From CAYSLU01 sp964431965 (GTDB lineage: Bacteria; Verrucomicrobiota; Kiritimatiellia; CAIKKV01; CAYSLU01): DNA of 64,000 bases. Numbering within the stretch: position 1 is the stretch's first letter; each line of letters begins with the position of its first letter. A program made the translations under genes and the position numbers. Positions 1 through 7,897 of the stretch are shown here, one piece after another. Location of the stretch: assembly GCA_964431965.1 (NCBI GenBank), contig CAYSLU010000021.1:1-64000 (forward strand), given 5' to 3'. The notes beneath the pieces were generated by a model. That model worked only from the letters and a program-made list of their open reading frames with translations, had not been told where the DNA came from and did not search any database.

Positions 1-181
1 GCGGACTCAGCGCGACCCAATCCGCCTCGCGGGGCGCCCCGTTCCGTCGCGGACTCGGAACGGTGGGTCAGGGGTGCGTCTGTCCTTCGAAATTCGGAGA
101 TCCTTGTTCGACATTCTGCTGTTCGCTTGGCTGTCTTCGTGTGACAATCGGACGCGACAGACGAGAGGGAGAGGATCAGAG
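1..181. other. Leader upstream of the polysaccharide locus, no gene seen
   Basis: No convincing coding region was found here. The open frame continuing into the downstream gene from base 74 has no family similarity before base 182. A purine-rich Shine-Dalgarno stretch (GAGAGGGAGAGG) ends a few bases before the ATG at 182 and decides that start. No clear -35/-10 pair with proper spacing was found. Confidence 0.5.
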
Positions 182-1096
182 ATGAAGAAACTTGCGCCGT
201 GGAAGGGGATCGTCCTGGCGGGGGGCGCCGGCAGCCGGCTCCATCCGATCACGATGGTGGCCAGCAAGCAGATGCTGCCGGTCTACGACAAGCCGATGGT
301 GTACTACCCGATCGCCACCCTGATGATGGGCGGCATCCGGGATATCCTGATCATTTCCACGCCGAAGGACCTGCCGCGGTTCCGCGAGCTGCTCGGCGAC
401 GGGCGCCGGCTGGGCGTGAATTTCTCCTATATCGAGCAGGCCGCGCCCAACGGCATCGCGCAGGCGTTCCTGCTCGGCGAGTCCTTCATCGGCCGCTCGC
501 CCGTCTGCCTGATCCTCGGCGACAACCTGTTCTACGGCAACATGGACTTCTTCCGCCGGGCGCTGGAGCGCCGCACGGGGGGCACGATCCTGGGCTACCC
601 GGTCCAGGATCCCGAGCGCTACGGGGTGGTGGAGTTCGACGCGAAGGGCCGCGCGATCAGCATCGAGGAGAAGCCGAAGGAGCCCAAGAGCAAGTATGCG
701 GTGCCGGGGCTCTACTGCTACGACCACCGCGTGGTCGACGTGGCCCGGAATCTCAAGCCGTCGCCCCGGGGGGAGCTGGAGATCACGGACGTCAACCGCG
801 TCTACCTCCGGCGCGGACAGCTTCGCGTCGAGCTGCTCGGCCGCGGCATGGCGTGGCTCGATACCGGCACGCCGCAGAGCCTGCTTGAGGCGAGCAACTT
901 CGTGGCGAGCATCGAGAACCGCCAGGGGTTGAAGATCGGGTGCATTGAGGAGATCGCGTTCCGGATGGGCTTCATCAACCTCGACCAGCTGCTCGAGCTG
1001 GCGACATCCTTGAAGTCGAGCGAGTACGGCCGCTACCTGTTCAGCGTGGCGAACGAATTCAGGGACGGCAAGATGGTGCTCCACCCCCGCGGGTGA
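182..1096 (+). CDS. rmlA: Glucose-1-phosphate thymidylyltransferase (RmlA/RfbA type)
   Basis: This cytoplasmic enzyme joins dTTP and glucose-1-phosphate to give dTDP-glucose, the first step to dTDP-L-rhamnose and related sugars. The 304-residue protein carries the nucleotidyltransferase motif GGAGSRLHPIT (about residues 14-24), the conserved SKQMLP, and YDKPMVYYP just after it, followed by IRDILIIST and LGDNLFYG, all typical of RmlA. Its length matches the family (about 290-305). ATG 182 was chosen because a strong Shine-Dalgarno precedes it and the family N-terminus begins there. It is the first gene of the polysaccharide locus. The rest of the rhamnose pathway (rmlBCD) is not in the window, so the final sugar is unknown. 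Confidence 0.93.
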   Translation: MKKLAPWKGIVLAGGAGSRLHPITMVASKQMLPVYDKPMVYYPIATLMMGGIRDILIISTPKDLPRFRELLGDGRRLGVNFSYIEQAAPNGIAQAFLLGESFIGRSPVCLILGDNLFYGNMDFFRRALERRTGGTILGYPVQDPERYGVVEFDAKGRAISIEEKPKEPKSKYAVPGLYCYDHRVVDVARNLKPSPRGELEITDVNRVYLRRGQLRVELLGRGMAWLDTGTPQSLLEASNFVASIENRQGLKIGCIEEIAFRMGFINLDQLLELATSLKSSEYGRYLFSVANEFRDGKMVLHPRG

Positions 1097-1123
1097 TCCG
1101 CGCCGAGCCGGAGGTGCAAGACG

Positions 1124-2092
1124 ATGAAGAAAGCGATCGTGTGCGGGGCGGGCGGGTTCATCGGCAGCCACCTGGTAAAGCGCCTCAAGCAGGAGGGCTA
1201 CTGGGTCCGGGGCGTCGACATCAAGCACCCGGAGTTCGCCAGGACGGCGGCGGACGAGTTTTCGCTGCTCGATCTGCGCGAGGCCGAGAATTGCGCGAAG
1301 GCCCTGACGGTCGGGCGTGACCGCGTGGACGAGGTGTACCAGCTGGCGGCCGACATGGGCGGGATGGGGTTCATCCACTCCGCGGAGTGCGAGATCATGC
1401 GCAACAGCGTGCTGATCAACGTGCACATGACGCACGCCGCCGCGCTCAAGCAGGTCGGCCGCTACTTCTTTTCCTCCTCCGTCTGCGTATACCGCGACAT
1501 GAAGCGCGGCGAGCCGGAAATGCCCGAGTCCGGTGCCTACCCGGCGCTGCCGGACAACGAGTACGGATGGGAGAAGCTCTACGCCGAGCGCATGGCCATG
1601 GCCTACGGGCGGCGGCACACGATCCCGGTGCGCATCGCCCGCTTTCAGAACTGCTACGGCCCCGAGGGGACGTGGCGCGGCGGGCGCGAGAAGGCCCCCG
1701 CCGCCATCTCCCGCAAGGTCGCCGAGGCGTCGGACGGCGGGACGGTCGAGGTGTGGGGCGACGGCACCGCGGTGCGGTCGTACACCTACGTGGACGACAT
1801 GGTGGACGGAATCTTCCGCCTCATGCACTCCGATCTGGAAGGGGCCGTGAACATCGGGTGCCCGGAGTACGTGGATGTAAACGAGCTGGTGCGGACGGTC
1901 GCCGCCGCGGCCGGCAAGCGGATCTCGATCCGGCACATCAAGGGCCCGGTTGGCGTGCAGTCCCGCAACTTCAGCAACGAGCGCATCTATTCCATCGGCT
2001 GGAAGGCCCGGTTCCCCTTGAAGGACGGCATCGCCCGCACGTACCCGTGGGTCGAGGAGCAGGTTCGCAAGGCCGCCGGCCCGAAGCACTAG
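1124..2092 (+). CDS. GDP-mannose 3,5-epimerase-like short-chain dehydrogenase
   Basis: This is an NAD-dependent sugar-nucleotide epimerase of the extended SDR family, 322 residues. It has the Rossmann motif GAGGFIGSH (8-16), catalytic Tyr147 and Lys151 in YGWEK, and the block ADMGGMGFI (76-84). It also has the catalytic-type Cys121 and the stretch GTWRGGREKAPAA with Lys190. These last blocks match plant GDP-mannose 3,5-epimerase closely, which makes GDP-L-galactose or GDP-L-gulose, so that reaction is the best guess. GGAGGTG lies about 8 bases before the ATG. It is 27 bp downstream of rmlA, probably in the same transcript, and would supply a second activated sugar. Another epimerase specificity cannot be excluded. 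Confidence 0.85.
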   Translation: MKKAIVCGAGGFIGSHLVKRLKQEGYWVRGVDIKHPEFARTAADEFSLLDLREAENCAKALTVGRDRVDEVYQLAADMGGMGFIHSAECEIMRNSVLINVHMTHAAALKQVGRYFFSSSVCVYRDMKRGEPEMPESGAYPALPDNEYGWEKLYAERMAMAYGRRHTIPVRIARFQNCYGPEGTWRGGREKAPAAISRKVAEASDGGTVEVWGDGTAVRSYTYVDDMVDGIFRLMHSDLEGAVNIGCPEYVDVNELVRTVAAAAGKRISIRHIKGPVGVQSRNFSNERIYSIGWKARFPLKDGIARTYPWVEEQVRKAAGPKH

Positions 2093-2120
2093 TGGAACCG
2101 GCGTTCCGGATCACTTCGAT

Positions 2121-3482
2121 ATGGCGTTTCTTGACAGGGTCAGCCGGCCGCTCGTGTTCGTGCTCATCGCGGCGCCGGTTCTCGGCGGTCCGTGGCTGTT
2201 CGGCGCGTGGGAGGCCTGGTGGTTCTGGCCGTTCGCCATGTGCATCTTCGCCGCCGCCGGGCTCCTCGGGCTGCGTGCCGCCTTTGGCGTGGAGCCGGAC
2301 TGGAGCGGCTTCCGGATGCGCCGCTGGCTGTGGACCGTCGGGGCGGCCTGGGGGGTCTTTCTGGTCTACGCGGCGGCTCGCGCGGCGCAGGCCCGCGTCC
2401 ATACCGATGCGGAGCGCGCGTTTCTGCTGTTCCTGACGCCGGTTCTGCTGGCGCTGGCGATCGCGTTCGGGCTGTCGGCGCGTCGTGCCCGTCTGCTGAT
2501 CGGCCTGTCGATGGCGAACCTGACGGCGATCGGCCTGTACGGCATCGTCAACCAGCACATCACCGGCGGCGTCTGGGTGCTCTGGCTGCCCGGCTATCCG
2601 CAGTACATCATCGAGAACCGCGTGACCGGCACCTATTTCTGTCCGGACCACTTCGCCGGCCTCATGGAGATCCTGTTCGCGTGCGCCGCCGGGGTTCTCC
2701 TGGCCCGCGAGCCGCGCTGGCCGGCCCGGCTCGGCTCGGCCGCGGCGCTGGCCGTGGCGGCGGCGGGCGTCGTGATGAGCAAGTCGCGCGGCGGCGGGCT
2801 TGCGCTGGCCGTGGTGTGCGGGCTGGCCCTGGTGATCGGCTTCGCCCAGTGGCGGCCGGCCGTGCGCTGGACGCTCCGGGCGTGCACGCTGGCCGCGGTG
2901 GTGCTGGCGGGGCTGGCAGTGATCGTCTGCGGCCGGACGTACGTCGAGCGGTTCCGCCAGTATCCGTGGGACCGGCTCGAGCAATCCGACCGGGGCCAGA
3001 TGATCGCCGGTGCTCTGCGCGCGTGGCGCACCTCCCCGGTGGTGGGGATTGGCCCGGGCATGCACCAGAACCTGTGGCCGCACTTTGCGGCCAGCCCGGA
3101 CGGCGATCGGGCGAAGGGCATCTGGCCCAGCCGCCCGAACTACACGTTCCATTCGTACGAGGTGCATAGCGACTGGGTGCAGCTTCTGGAGGAGCTGGGC
3201 GTTGTGGGATTTGCGCTGTTCGGCGCGGCGGCGGCGGCGGGCGCCGGGCTGCTTGAGTCCGCGCGCCGCCGAGCGGTGGCGCGGCTGCGCGCGGCCGGGC
3301 GCGCGACGCCGGGCTACTGGACCGGGCTGGCGGCGCTGCTGGCCGTGGCCGCCCTGGCGTTCCACTCGCTCGGCGACTTCAACCTGCAGATCCCGGCCAC
3401 CACGTGGGTTCTGGCCGCGGTTGTCGCGGCGGCGATCGGCCAGGCGGCGGATGCGGCCGGCGCCGAGGGGGAGGGTCGGTGA
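2121..3482 (+). CDS. O-antigen ligase/polymerase family membrane protein
   Basis: This 453-residue inner-membrane protein has about ten to twelve hydrophobic segments and a long polar loop around residues 270-350. In that loop lies the motif VVGIGPGMHQNLWPHF, followed by HSDWVQLLEELGVVGFALF, the usual Wzy_C/WaaL signature. Members either ligate O-antigen to lipid A-core or polymerise lipid-linked repeat units at the periplasmic face. Sequence alone cannot separate the two roles. Its TGA overlaps the GTG of the next gene (GTGA, 3479-3482), which suggests translational coupling. It is the first of three such proteins in the window. Confidence 0.85.
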   Translation: MAFLDRVSRPLVFVLIAAPVLGGPWLFGAWEAWWFWPFAMCIFAAAGLLGLRAAFGVEPDWSGFRMRRWLWTVGAAWGVFLVYAAARAAQARVHTDAERAFLLFLTPVLLALAIAFGLSARRARLLIGLSMANLTAIGLYGIVNQHITGGVWVLWLPGYPQYIIENRVTGTYFCPDHFAGLMEILFACAAGVLLAREPRWPARLGSAAALAVAAAGVVMSKSRGGGLALAVVCGLALVIGFAQWRPAVRWTLRACTLAAVVLAGLAVIVCGRTYVERFRQYPWDRLEQSDRGQMIAGALRAWRTSPVVGIGPGMHQNLWPHFAASPDGDRAKGIWPSRPNYTFHSYEVHSDWVQLLEELGVVGFALFGAAAAAGAGLLESARRRAVARLRAAGRATPGYWTGLAALLAVAALAFHSLGDFNLQIPATTWVLAAVVAAAIGQAADAAGAEGEGR

Positions 3483-4138
3483 GGACGATCATCATCAGCG
3501 ACCTTCACCTCGGGTCTCGCTACTTCCAGCTGGCGCTGTACGACCGGTTCATGGATGGGCTGCCCGACGATGCGACGCTGGTCCTCAACGGCGATACGGT
3601 GGACGCCGTGCATCGCGACCTCCCGCCCGCCCACCGGAGCGCGCTGGATCGCTTGCGCGCCGAATCGCGGCGGCGACGCGTCGTCTGGCTGTTCGGCAAC
3701 CACGACGACACCTACGCGATGGACGACCCGGCGCAGATCGAGTTCCGGAAGGACTACTCCATCGGAAAGCGCCTGTACGTGGCGCACGGGTTCGACTTCG
3801 ACAACGTGATTCCGTACCATACGATCTTCGTGCATCTCTTCCGGGCGATGCACCAGGTCCGCGTGCTGCTCGGTGCGGAGGCGGTGCACGTGGCGCAGTA
3901 CGCGAAGAAGTGGAGCGCCCTGTACCGCGTGCTGCGGAAGAGCGTGGCCATGAACGCGGTCGAGCACGCGAAGGAGAGCGGCTACTCCGCCGTGACGTGC
4001 GGGCACACCCACTTCATGGAGGACGTGACGCTGGACGGGATACGCTATATCAACACCGGGGCGTGGACCGAGCGGCCCGCCTATTACGTGGACGTGGACG
4101 ACGTGAACATCCTGCTGCGTCAGGTCGACGAACAATGA
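3479..4138 (+). CDS. Calcineurin-like metallophosphoesterase
   Basis: The predicted 219-residue soluble protein has the full metallophosphoesterase set: SDLHLG (Asp8, His10), NGDTVD (Asp39), GNHDD (Asn74, His75), His103 and GHTH (175-178). Spacing resembles the LpxH/UDP-2,3-diacylglucosamine hydrolase-like branch, but lipid A precursor hydrolysis is not established. It lies between an O-antigen ligase and cysC, with GTGA and ATGA overlaps at its two ends. A role in polysaccharide or nucleotide turnover is therefore plausible, for example removing the PAP left after sulfation. GTG 3479 was chosen because the family N-terminus (RTIIISDLHLG) starts there and it overlaps the upstream stop. Confidence 0.85.
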   Translation: MRTIIISDLHLGSRYFQLALYDRFMDGLPDDATLVLNGDTVDAVHRDLPPAHRSALDRLRAESRRRRVVWLFGNHDDTYAMDDPAQIEFRKDYSIGKRLYVAHGFDFDNVIPYHTIFVHLFRAMHQVRVLLGAEAVHVAQYAKKWSALYRVLRKSVAMNAVEHAKESGYSAVTCGHTHFMEDVTLDGIRYINTGAWTERPAYYVDVDDVNILLRQVDEQ

Positions 4139-4791
4139 GCGCCGGGGCATCGAGCAAGCGACCGGGCGAACCACCGCCGGCGGCCGGTGCGAACCTGCGC
4201 TGGCACGCGGGGCTGGTGACGCCGGAGGACCGGCGCCGCCTCCTGGGCCAGACCGGCTGCGTGATCTGGCTTACCGGCCTGAGCGGCTCCGGCAAGTCCA
4301 CCCTGGCCTGTGCCGTGGAGCGGGCCTTGGTGGACGCCGGGCACGCCGCGTACGTACTCGACGGCGACAACGTCCGCCACGGGCTCAACGCGAACCTCGG
4401 GTTCTCCGCCGAGGATCGCGTCGAAAACATCCGCCGCGTGGCGCACGTGGCCCGGCTCTTTGCCGACGCCGGGGTTATCCTGCTCACGGCCTTCATCTCG
4501 CCATTCCGGAGCGGGCGCGATGCGGCCCGGGCCATCGTGGGTCCCGATCGATTCGTGGAGGTCTACCTCGACGTGCCGGTTTCCGTGTGCGAAGGGCGCG
4601 ACCCGAAGGGCCTCTACCGAAAAGCCCGCGCCGGTGAGATCGCGGACTTCACGGGAGTCACCTCCCCGTTCGAGCCGCCGCTGGCTCCCGAGCTGGCCCT
4701 TGACACAGCGCGATTGGATCTTTCTTTATGCGTGAGCGGCGTGGTAACCTTTTTGGCCGGCCGAGACCTGCTCGGCACGGTGTCGCCATGA
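4135..4791 (+). CDS. cysC: Adenylylsulfate (APS) kinase
   Basis: It phosphorylates APS to PAPS, the sulfate donor. The protein has 218 residues with all key motifs: P-loop GLSGSGKST (48-56), APS-binding DGDNVRHGLN (76-85), FISPFR (120-125), and RDPKGLYRKARAGEI (155-169). An N-terminal extension of about 25 residues precedes the usual RxWHxGLVTPEDRR start of bacterial CysC. ATG 4135 overlaps the upstream TGA (ATGA), and its own stop overlaps the cysD start the same way. It is the intact kinase of the cassette, unlike the altered kinase domain fused to CysN just downstream. Its place in a polysaccharide locus suggests PAPS for sulfating the glycan, although no sulfotransferase is visible here. 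Confidence 0.95.
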   Translation: MSAGASSKRPGEPPPAAGANLRWHAGLVTPEDRRRLLGQTGCVIWLTGLSGSGKSTLACAVERALVDAGHAAYVLDGDNVRHGLNANLGFSAEDRVENIRRVAHVARLFADAGVILLTAFISPFRSGRDAARAIVGPDRFVEVYLDVPVSVCEGRDPKGLYRKARAGEIADFTGVTSPFEPPLAPELALDTARLDLSLCVSGVVTFLAGRDLLGTVSP

Positions 4792-5693
4792 GCATGTATA
4801 ACCTGACCCATCTGAAGCAGTTGGAGGCGGAGAGCATCTTCATCCTCCGCGAGGTGGCTGCCGAGTTCGAGCGGCCGGTGATGCTGTATTCCATCGGCAA
4901 GGACTCGTCCGTGATGGTGCATCTGGCGCGAAAGGCGTTCCACCCGGGGCCCATTCCATTTCCGTTACTGCACGTAGATACCACCTACAAGTTCCGCGAG
5001 ATGTACGAGTTTCGGGACCGCTACACGAAGGAGATCGGCGTCGAACTCCACGTGCACATCAACCGGAAGGCAATCGAAGAGGGGGCGAACCCGTGGACTC
5101 TGGGGACGCAGAAGTGCTGCGGGCTCCTCAAGACCCAGGCCTTGATCGACGCCCTTCGCGAGGGACGCCACGACGCCGCCTTCGGCGGGGCTCGCCGCGA
5201 TGAGGAGAAGTCGCGGGCCAAGGAGCGCATCTACTCGTTCCGGGACTCGCTCGGCCAGTGGGACCCCAAGAACCAGCGGCCTGAGCTGTGGAACCTCTTC
5301 AACGCCCGCGTCAACAAGGGCGAGTCGATCCGGGTGTTCCCGATCTCCAACTGGACCGAGCTCGACGTGTGGCAGTACATCCACCAGGAGCACATTCCGG
5401 TGGTGCCGATGTACTTCGCGGCCATGCGCCAGATGATCGTGCGTGAGGGGCAGCTGATTCCCCTGGACCGCCCGATCCCGCTGCGTCCCGGCGAGAAGCC
5501 GGAGTCCGTTCTGTGCCGGTTCCGGACGCTCGGCTGCTACCCGTGCACCGGAGCCGTGCGCTCCGCCGCCATCACGGTGCCGGAGATCATCGAGGAGATG
5601 ATGGTCTGCCGCGTGTCCGAGCGTTCGACCCGGATCATCGACCACGATGCCGAGGGCTCGATGGAAATGAAGAAGCGCGAGGGGTACTTCTAG
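4788..5693 (+). CDS. cysD: Sulfate adenylyltransferase subunit 2 (small subunit)
   Basis: With CysN it forms ATP sulfurylase, making APS from sulfate and ATP. This 301-residue protein is the usual length. It has the PP-loop of the N-type ATP pyrophosphatases, seen as LYSIGKDSSVMVHLARKAF (about residues 35-53). Further family blocks are PFPLLHVDTTYKF, GGARRDEEKSRAKERIYSFRD, and the C-terminal LCRFRTLGCYPCTGA. ATG 4788 overlaps the cysC stop (ATGA). Only 4 bases separate its stop from cysNC, so the three are one expression unit. Confidence 0.97.
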   Translation: MSMYNLTHLKQLEAESIFILREVAAEFERPVMLYSIGKDSSVMVHLARKAFHPGPIPFPLLHVDTTYKFREMYEFRDRYTKEIGVELHVHINRKAIEEGANPWTLGTQKCCGLLKTQALIDALREGRHDAAFGGARRDEEKSRAKERIYSFRDSLGQWDPKNQRPELWNLFNARVNKGESIRVFPISNWTELDVWQYIHQEHIPVVPMYFAAMRQMIVREGQLIPLDRPIPLRPGEKPESVLCRFRTLGCYPCTGAVRSAAITVPEIIEEMMVCRVSERSTRIIDHDAEGSMEMKKREGYF

Positions 5694-5697
5694 CGCC

Positions 5698-7641
5698 ATG
5701 AGCGATCGCACGGATGCCGCCATCGAGGAGTTTCTCCGCCAGAACGAGCGGAAGGAGCTGCTTCGCTTCTCCACGGCCGGCAGCGTGGACGACGGCAAGT
5801 CGACCCTGATCGGCCGCCTGCTCCATGACGCCAAGGGCATCTACGAGGACCACCTGGCCTCGGTCAAGGCCGCCTCCGCCAAGGGCTCCGCCGAGGGAGA
5901 TATCGACTACGCGCTCGTGACGGACGGACTCAAGGCCGAGCGCGAGCAGGGCATCACCATCGACGTGGCGTACCGCTACTTCTCCACGCCACGCCGGAAG
6001 TTCATCATCGCCGACACGCCGGGCCACGAGCAGTACACGCGCAACATGGCCACCGGCGCATCCACGGCGAACCTGGCCATCATCCTCATCGACGCCCAGC
6101 AGGGCGTGCTCGTGCAGTCGAGGCGGCACGCGTTCATCGCGTCCCTTCTCGGCATCCCGCACCTCATCGTCGCCGTGAACAAGATGGACCTCGTCGGCTA
6201 CGACGAGGCCGTGTTCGAGGCCGTCCGGGCGGAGTTCAGCGGCTTTGCCGCGAAGCTGGGCATCGTCGATGTGCGCTTCATCCCGATCAGCGCGCTGAAG
6301 GGCGACAACGTCGTCGAGCGGAGCGGCCGCATGCCGTGGTTCCGCGGCGAGAGCCTGCTCGAGGTGCTGGAGACCATCCACATTTCGAGCGACCGCAATC
6401 TGATCGACATGCGGTTTCCCGTGCAGTACGTGCTGCGGCCCGACCGCACCTACCGCGGGTACTGCGGCTCCATCGCCTCCGGACTGATCCGGCCGGGCGA
6501 CGAGGTGATGGTGCTCCCGTCGATGAAGACCACGCGGGTGACCGGGATCACGAGCTTTGACGGCGACCGCGAGCTGGCGTTCCCGCCCATGTCGGTTGCG
6601 ATCACGCTGGCCGACCAGGTGGATATCAGCCGCGGCGACATGCTGGTGCATCCGCACAACGTGCCCAAGGTGGAGCGGCACTTCGAGGCCATGGTGGTGT
6701 GGATGAGCGAGGCGCCGATGGACCTGGCCCGTCCCTATCTCATCAAGCACACGACGCGCACGACGCGCGTGCGCATCGATGCGGTCCGGTACCAGGTCGA
6801 CGTGAACACGCTGCACCGCCTGCCGTGCACGGGCCTCGAGCTGAACGCCATCGGCCGCGTGGTCTTCACGGCGAACCAGCCGCTCTTCTACGACCCCTAT
6901 AGCCGGAATCGGTCCACGGGCTGCTTCATCCTGGTGGATCCGATCAGCAACAACACGGTGGCGGCGGGCATGATCATCGACCGCGAGCCGTCGGAGCGCC
7001 TGCCGGCTCGCATGGAGTCGGCCGCGGCGGAGCCGCGCGCCCCGCTGCAGCGCCACGACAGCCGGGTGGGCGAGGCGGAGCGGTCCGAGCGGCTCGCGCA
7101 GCGTCCGGCGACCATCTGGCTTACGGGGCTCGTGGGCTCGGGCAAGACCGGCATCGCGTATGCGCTTGAGCGGCGGATCTTCGACCTCGGCGGCCTGGCG
7201 GCGGTGCTCGACGGATCCAACTTCCGGATGGGGCTGAGCCGCGACCTCGACTTCTCCACGTCGGGCATCGCGGAGCACCTGCGCCGCGTGGCGGAAACGG
7301 CCCGGCTGATGAACCAGGGCGGGCTCATCGCCATCTGCGCGTTCGCCTCGCCGGTCGCCTCGCTGCGGGCGGAGGCCGGTGCAATCGTGGGGCGCGACCG
7401 GTTTATTGAAGTGCACGTCGATGCCCCGCTCGAGTGGTGCGAGGCACACGACCGCTCCGGGCTCTACGCCCGGGCCCGGGCCGGCGAGATCCGCAATCTC
7501 GCGGGCGTCGACCTGCCGTACGAGCCGCCCGCTCAGCCGGACCTGGTGATTCCCGCCGATCGCACGACCGCGGATGCGGCCGTCGAGCGGATCTTGGAGA
7601 TCCTTCGCGGCAAGGGCATCTTCCCTCGGCCGCGGACCTGA
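5698..7641 (+). CDS. cysN: Sulfate adenylyltransferase subunit 1 fused to an altered APS kinase domain
   Basis: A 647-residue CysNC fusion. Residues 1-430 are the GTPase subunit of ATP sulfurylase: G1 GSVDDGKST (28-36), DTPGHEQYTRNM (from 106), NKMDL (161-165) and ISALKGDNVV. Residues 472-647 are an APS kinase domain with P-loop GLVGSGKT (477-484). In that domain the APS-binding DGDN is DGSN (505-508), FISP is FASP, and the RDPKGLY block reads HDRSGLY. Those changes hit residues conserved in active kinases, so this domain may be weak, inactive or regulatory, as in some fungal ATP sulfurylases. The separate intact cysC upstream fits that view. It is clearly co-transcribed with cysD. The GTPase part is certain; the kinase activity is not. 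Confidence 0.93.
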   Translation: MSDRTDAAIEEFLRQNERKELLRFSTAGSVDDGKSTLIGRLLHDAKGIYEDHLASVKAASAKGSAEGDIDYALVTDGLKAEREQGITIDVAYRYFSTPRRKFIIADTPGHEQYTRNMATGASTANLAIILIDAQQGVLVQSRRHAFIASLLGIPHLIVAVNKMDLVGYDEAVFEAVRAEFSGFAAKLGIVDVRFIPISALKGDNVVERSGRMPWFRGESLLEVLETIHISSDRNLIDMRFPVQYVLRPDRTYRGYCGSIASGLIRPGDEVMVLPSMKTTRVTGITSFDGDRELAFPPMSVAITLADQVDISRGDMLVHPHNVPKVERHFEAMVVWMSEAPMDLARPYLIKHTTRTTRVRIDAVRYQVDVNTLHRLPCTGLELNAIGRVVFTANQPLFYDPYSRNRSTGCFILVDPISNNTVAAGMIIDREPSERLPARMESAAAEPRAPLQRHDSRVGEAERSERLAQRPATIWLTGLVGSGKTGIAYALERRIFDLGGLAAVLDGSNFRMGLSRDLDFSTSGIAEHLRRVAETARLMNQGGLIAICAFASPVASLRAEAGAIVGRDRFIEVHVDAPLEWCEAHDRSGLYARARAGEIRNLAGVDLPYEPPAQPDLVIPADRTTADAAVERILEILRGKGIFPRPRT

Positions 7642-7897
7642 TCGGCCGCCGGCCGCCTATCGATTCGGCCCGACGAAGCCTGTGGGCATCTGATTGCCGG
7701 AGCCCGCTGGCCCGCCGCGAACGCGCTTCATGCGTGCCAGCCGCTGTGCTACTGTCTCCATCCGGTCTCCGTGCCTGCGTCGGCCCGGCGCCGGACCGGT
7801 CCTTTTCCGACCGTGAGGCGCGCTGTCGTTGCTGCCTGAGCGGACCGCTAAGCCGTCGATTGGGCGCATAATCGACCGGCACGGAGTGTGTCTTCCG

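Noticed and set aside
176..2089. Long minus-strand open frame opposite rmlA and the epimerase, and similar long antisense frames at 5635-7449, 11957-13996, 46945-49572 and 51862-53919
   Set aside because: All lie opposite clearly recognised genes, have biased low-complexity translations rich in Arg, Ala, Pro and His, and show no family motif. They are expected from high-GC codon use.
3479..4138. Assignment of the metallophosphoesterase as LpxH
   Set aside because: The metal motifs fit, but they are shared by many phosphoesterases and the context is sulfate activation and polysaccharide synthesis. The general name is safer.
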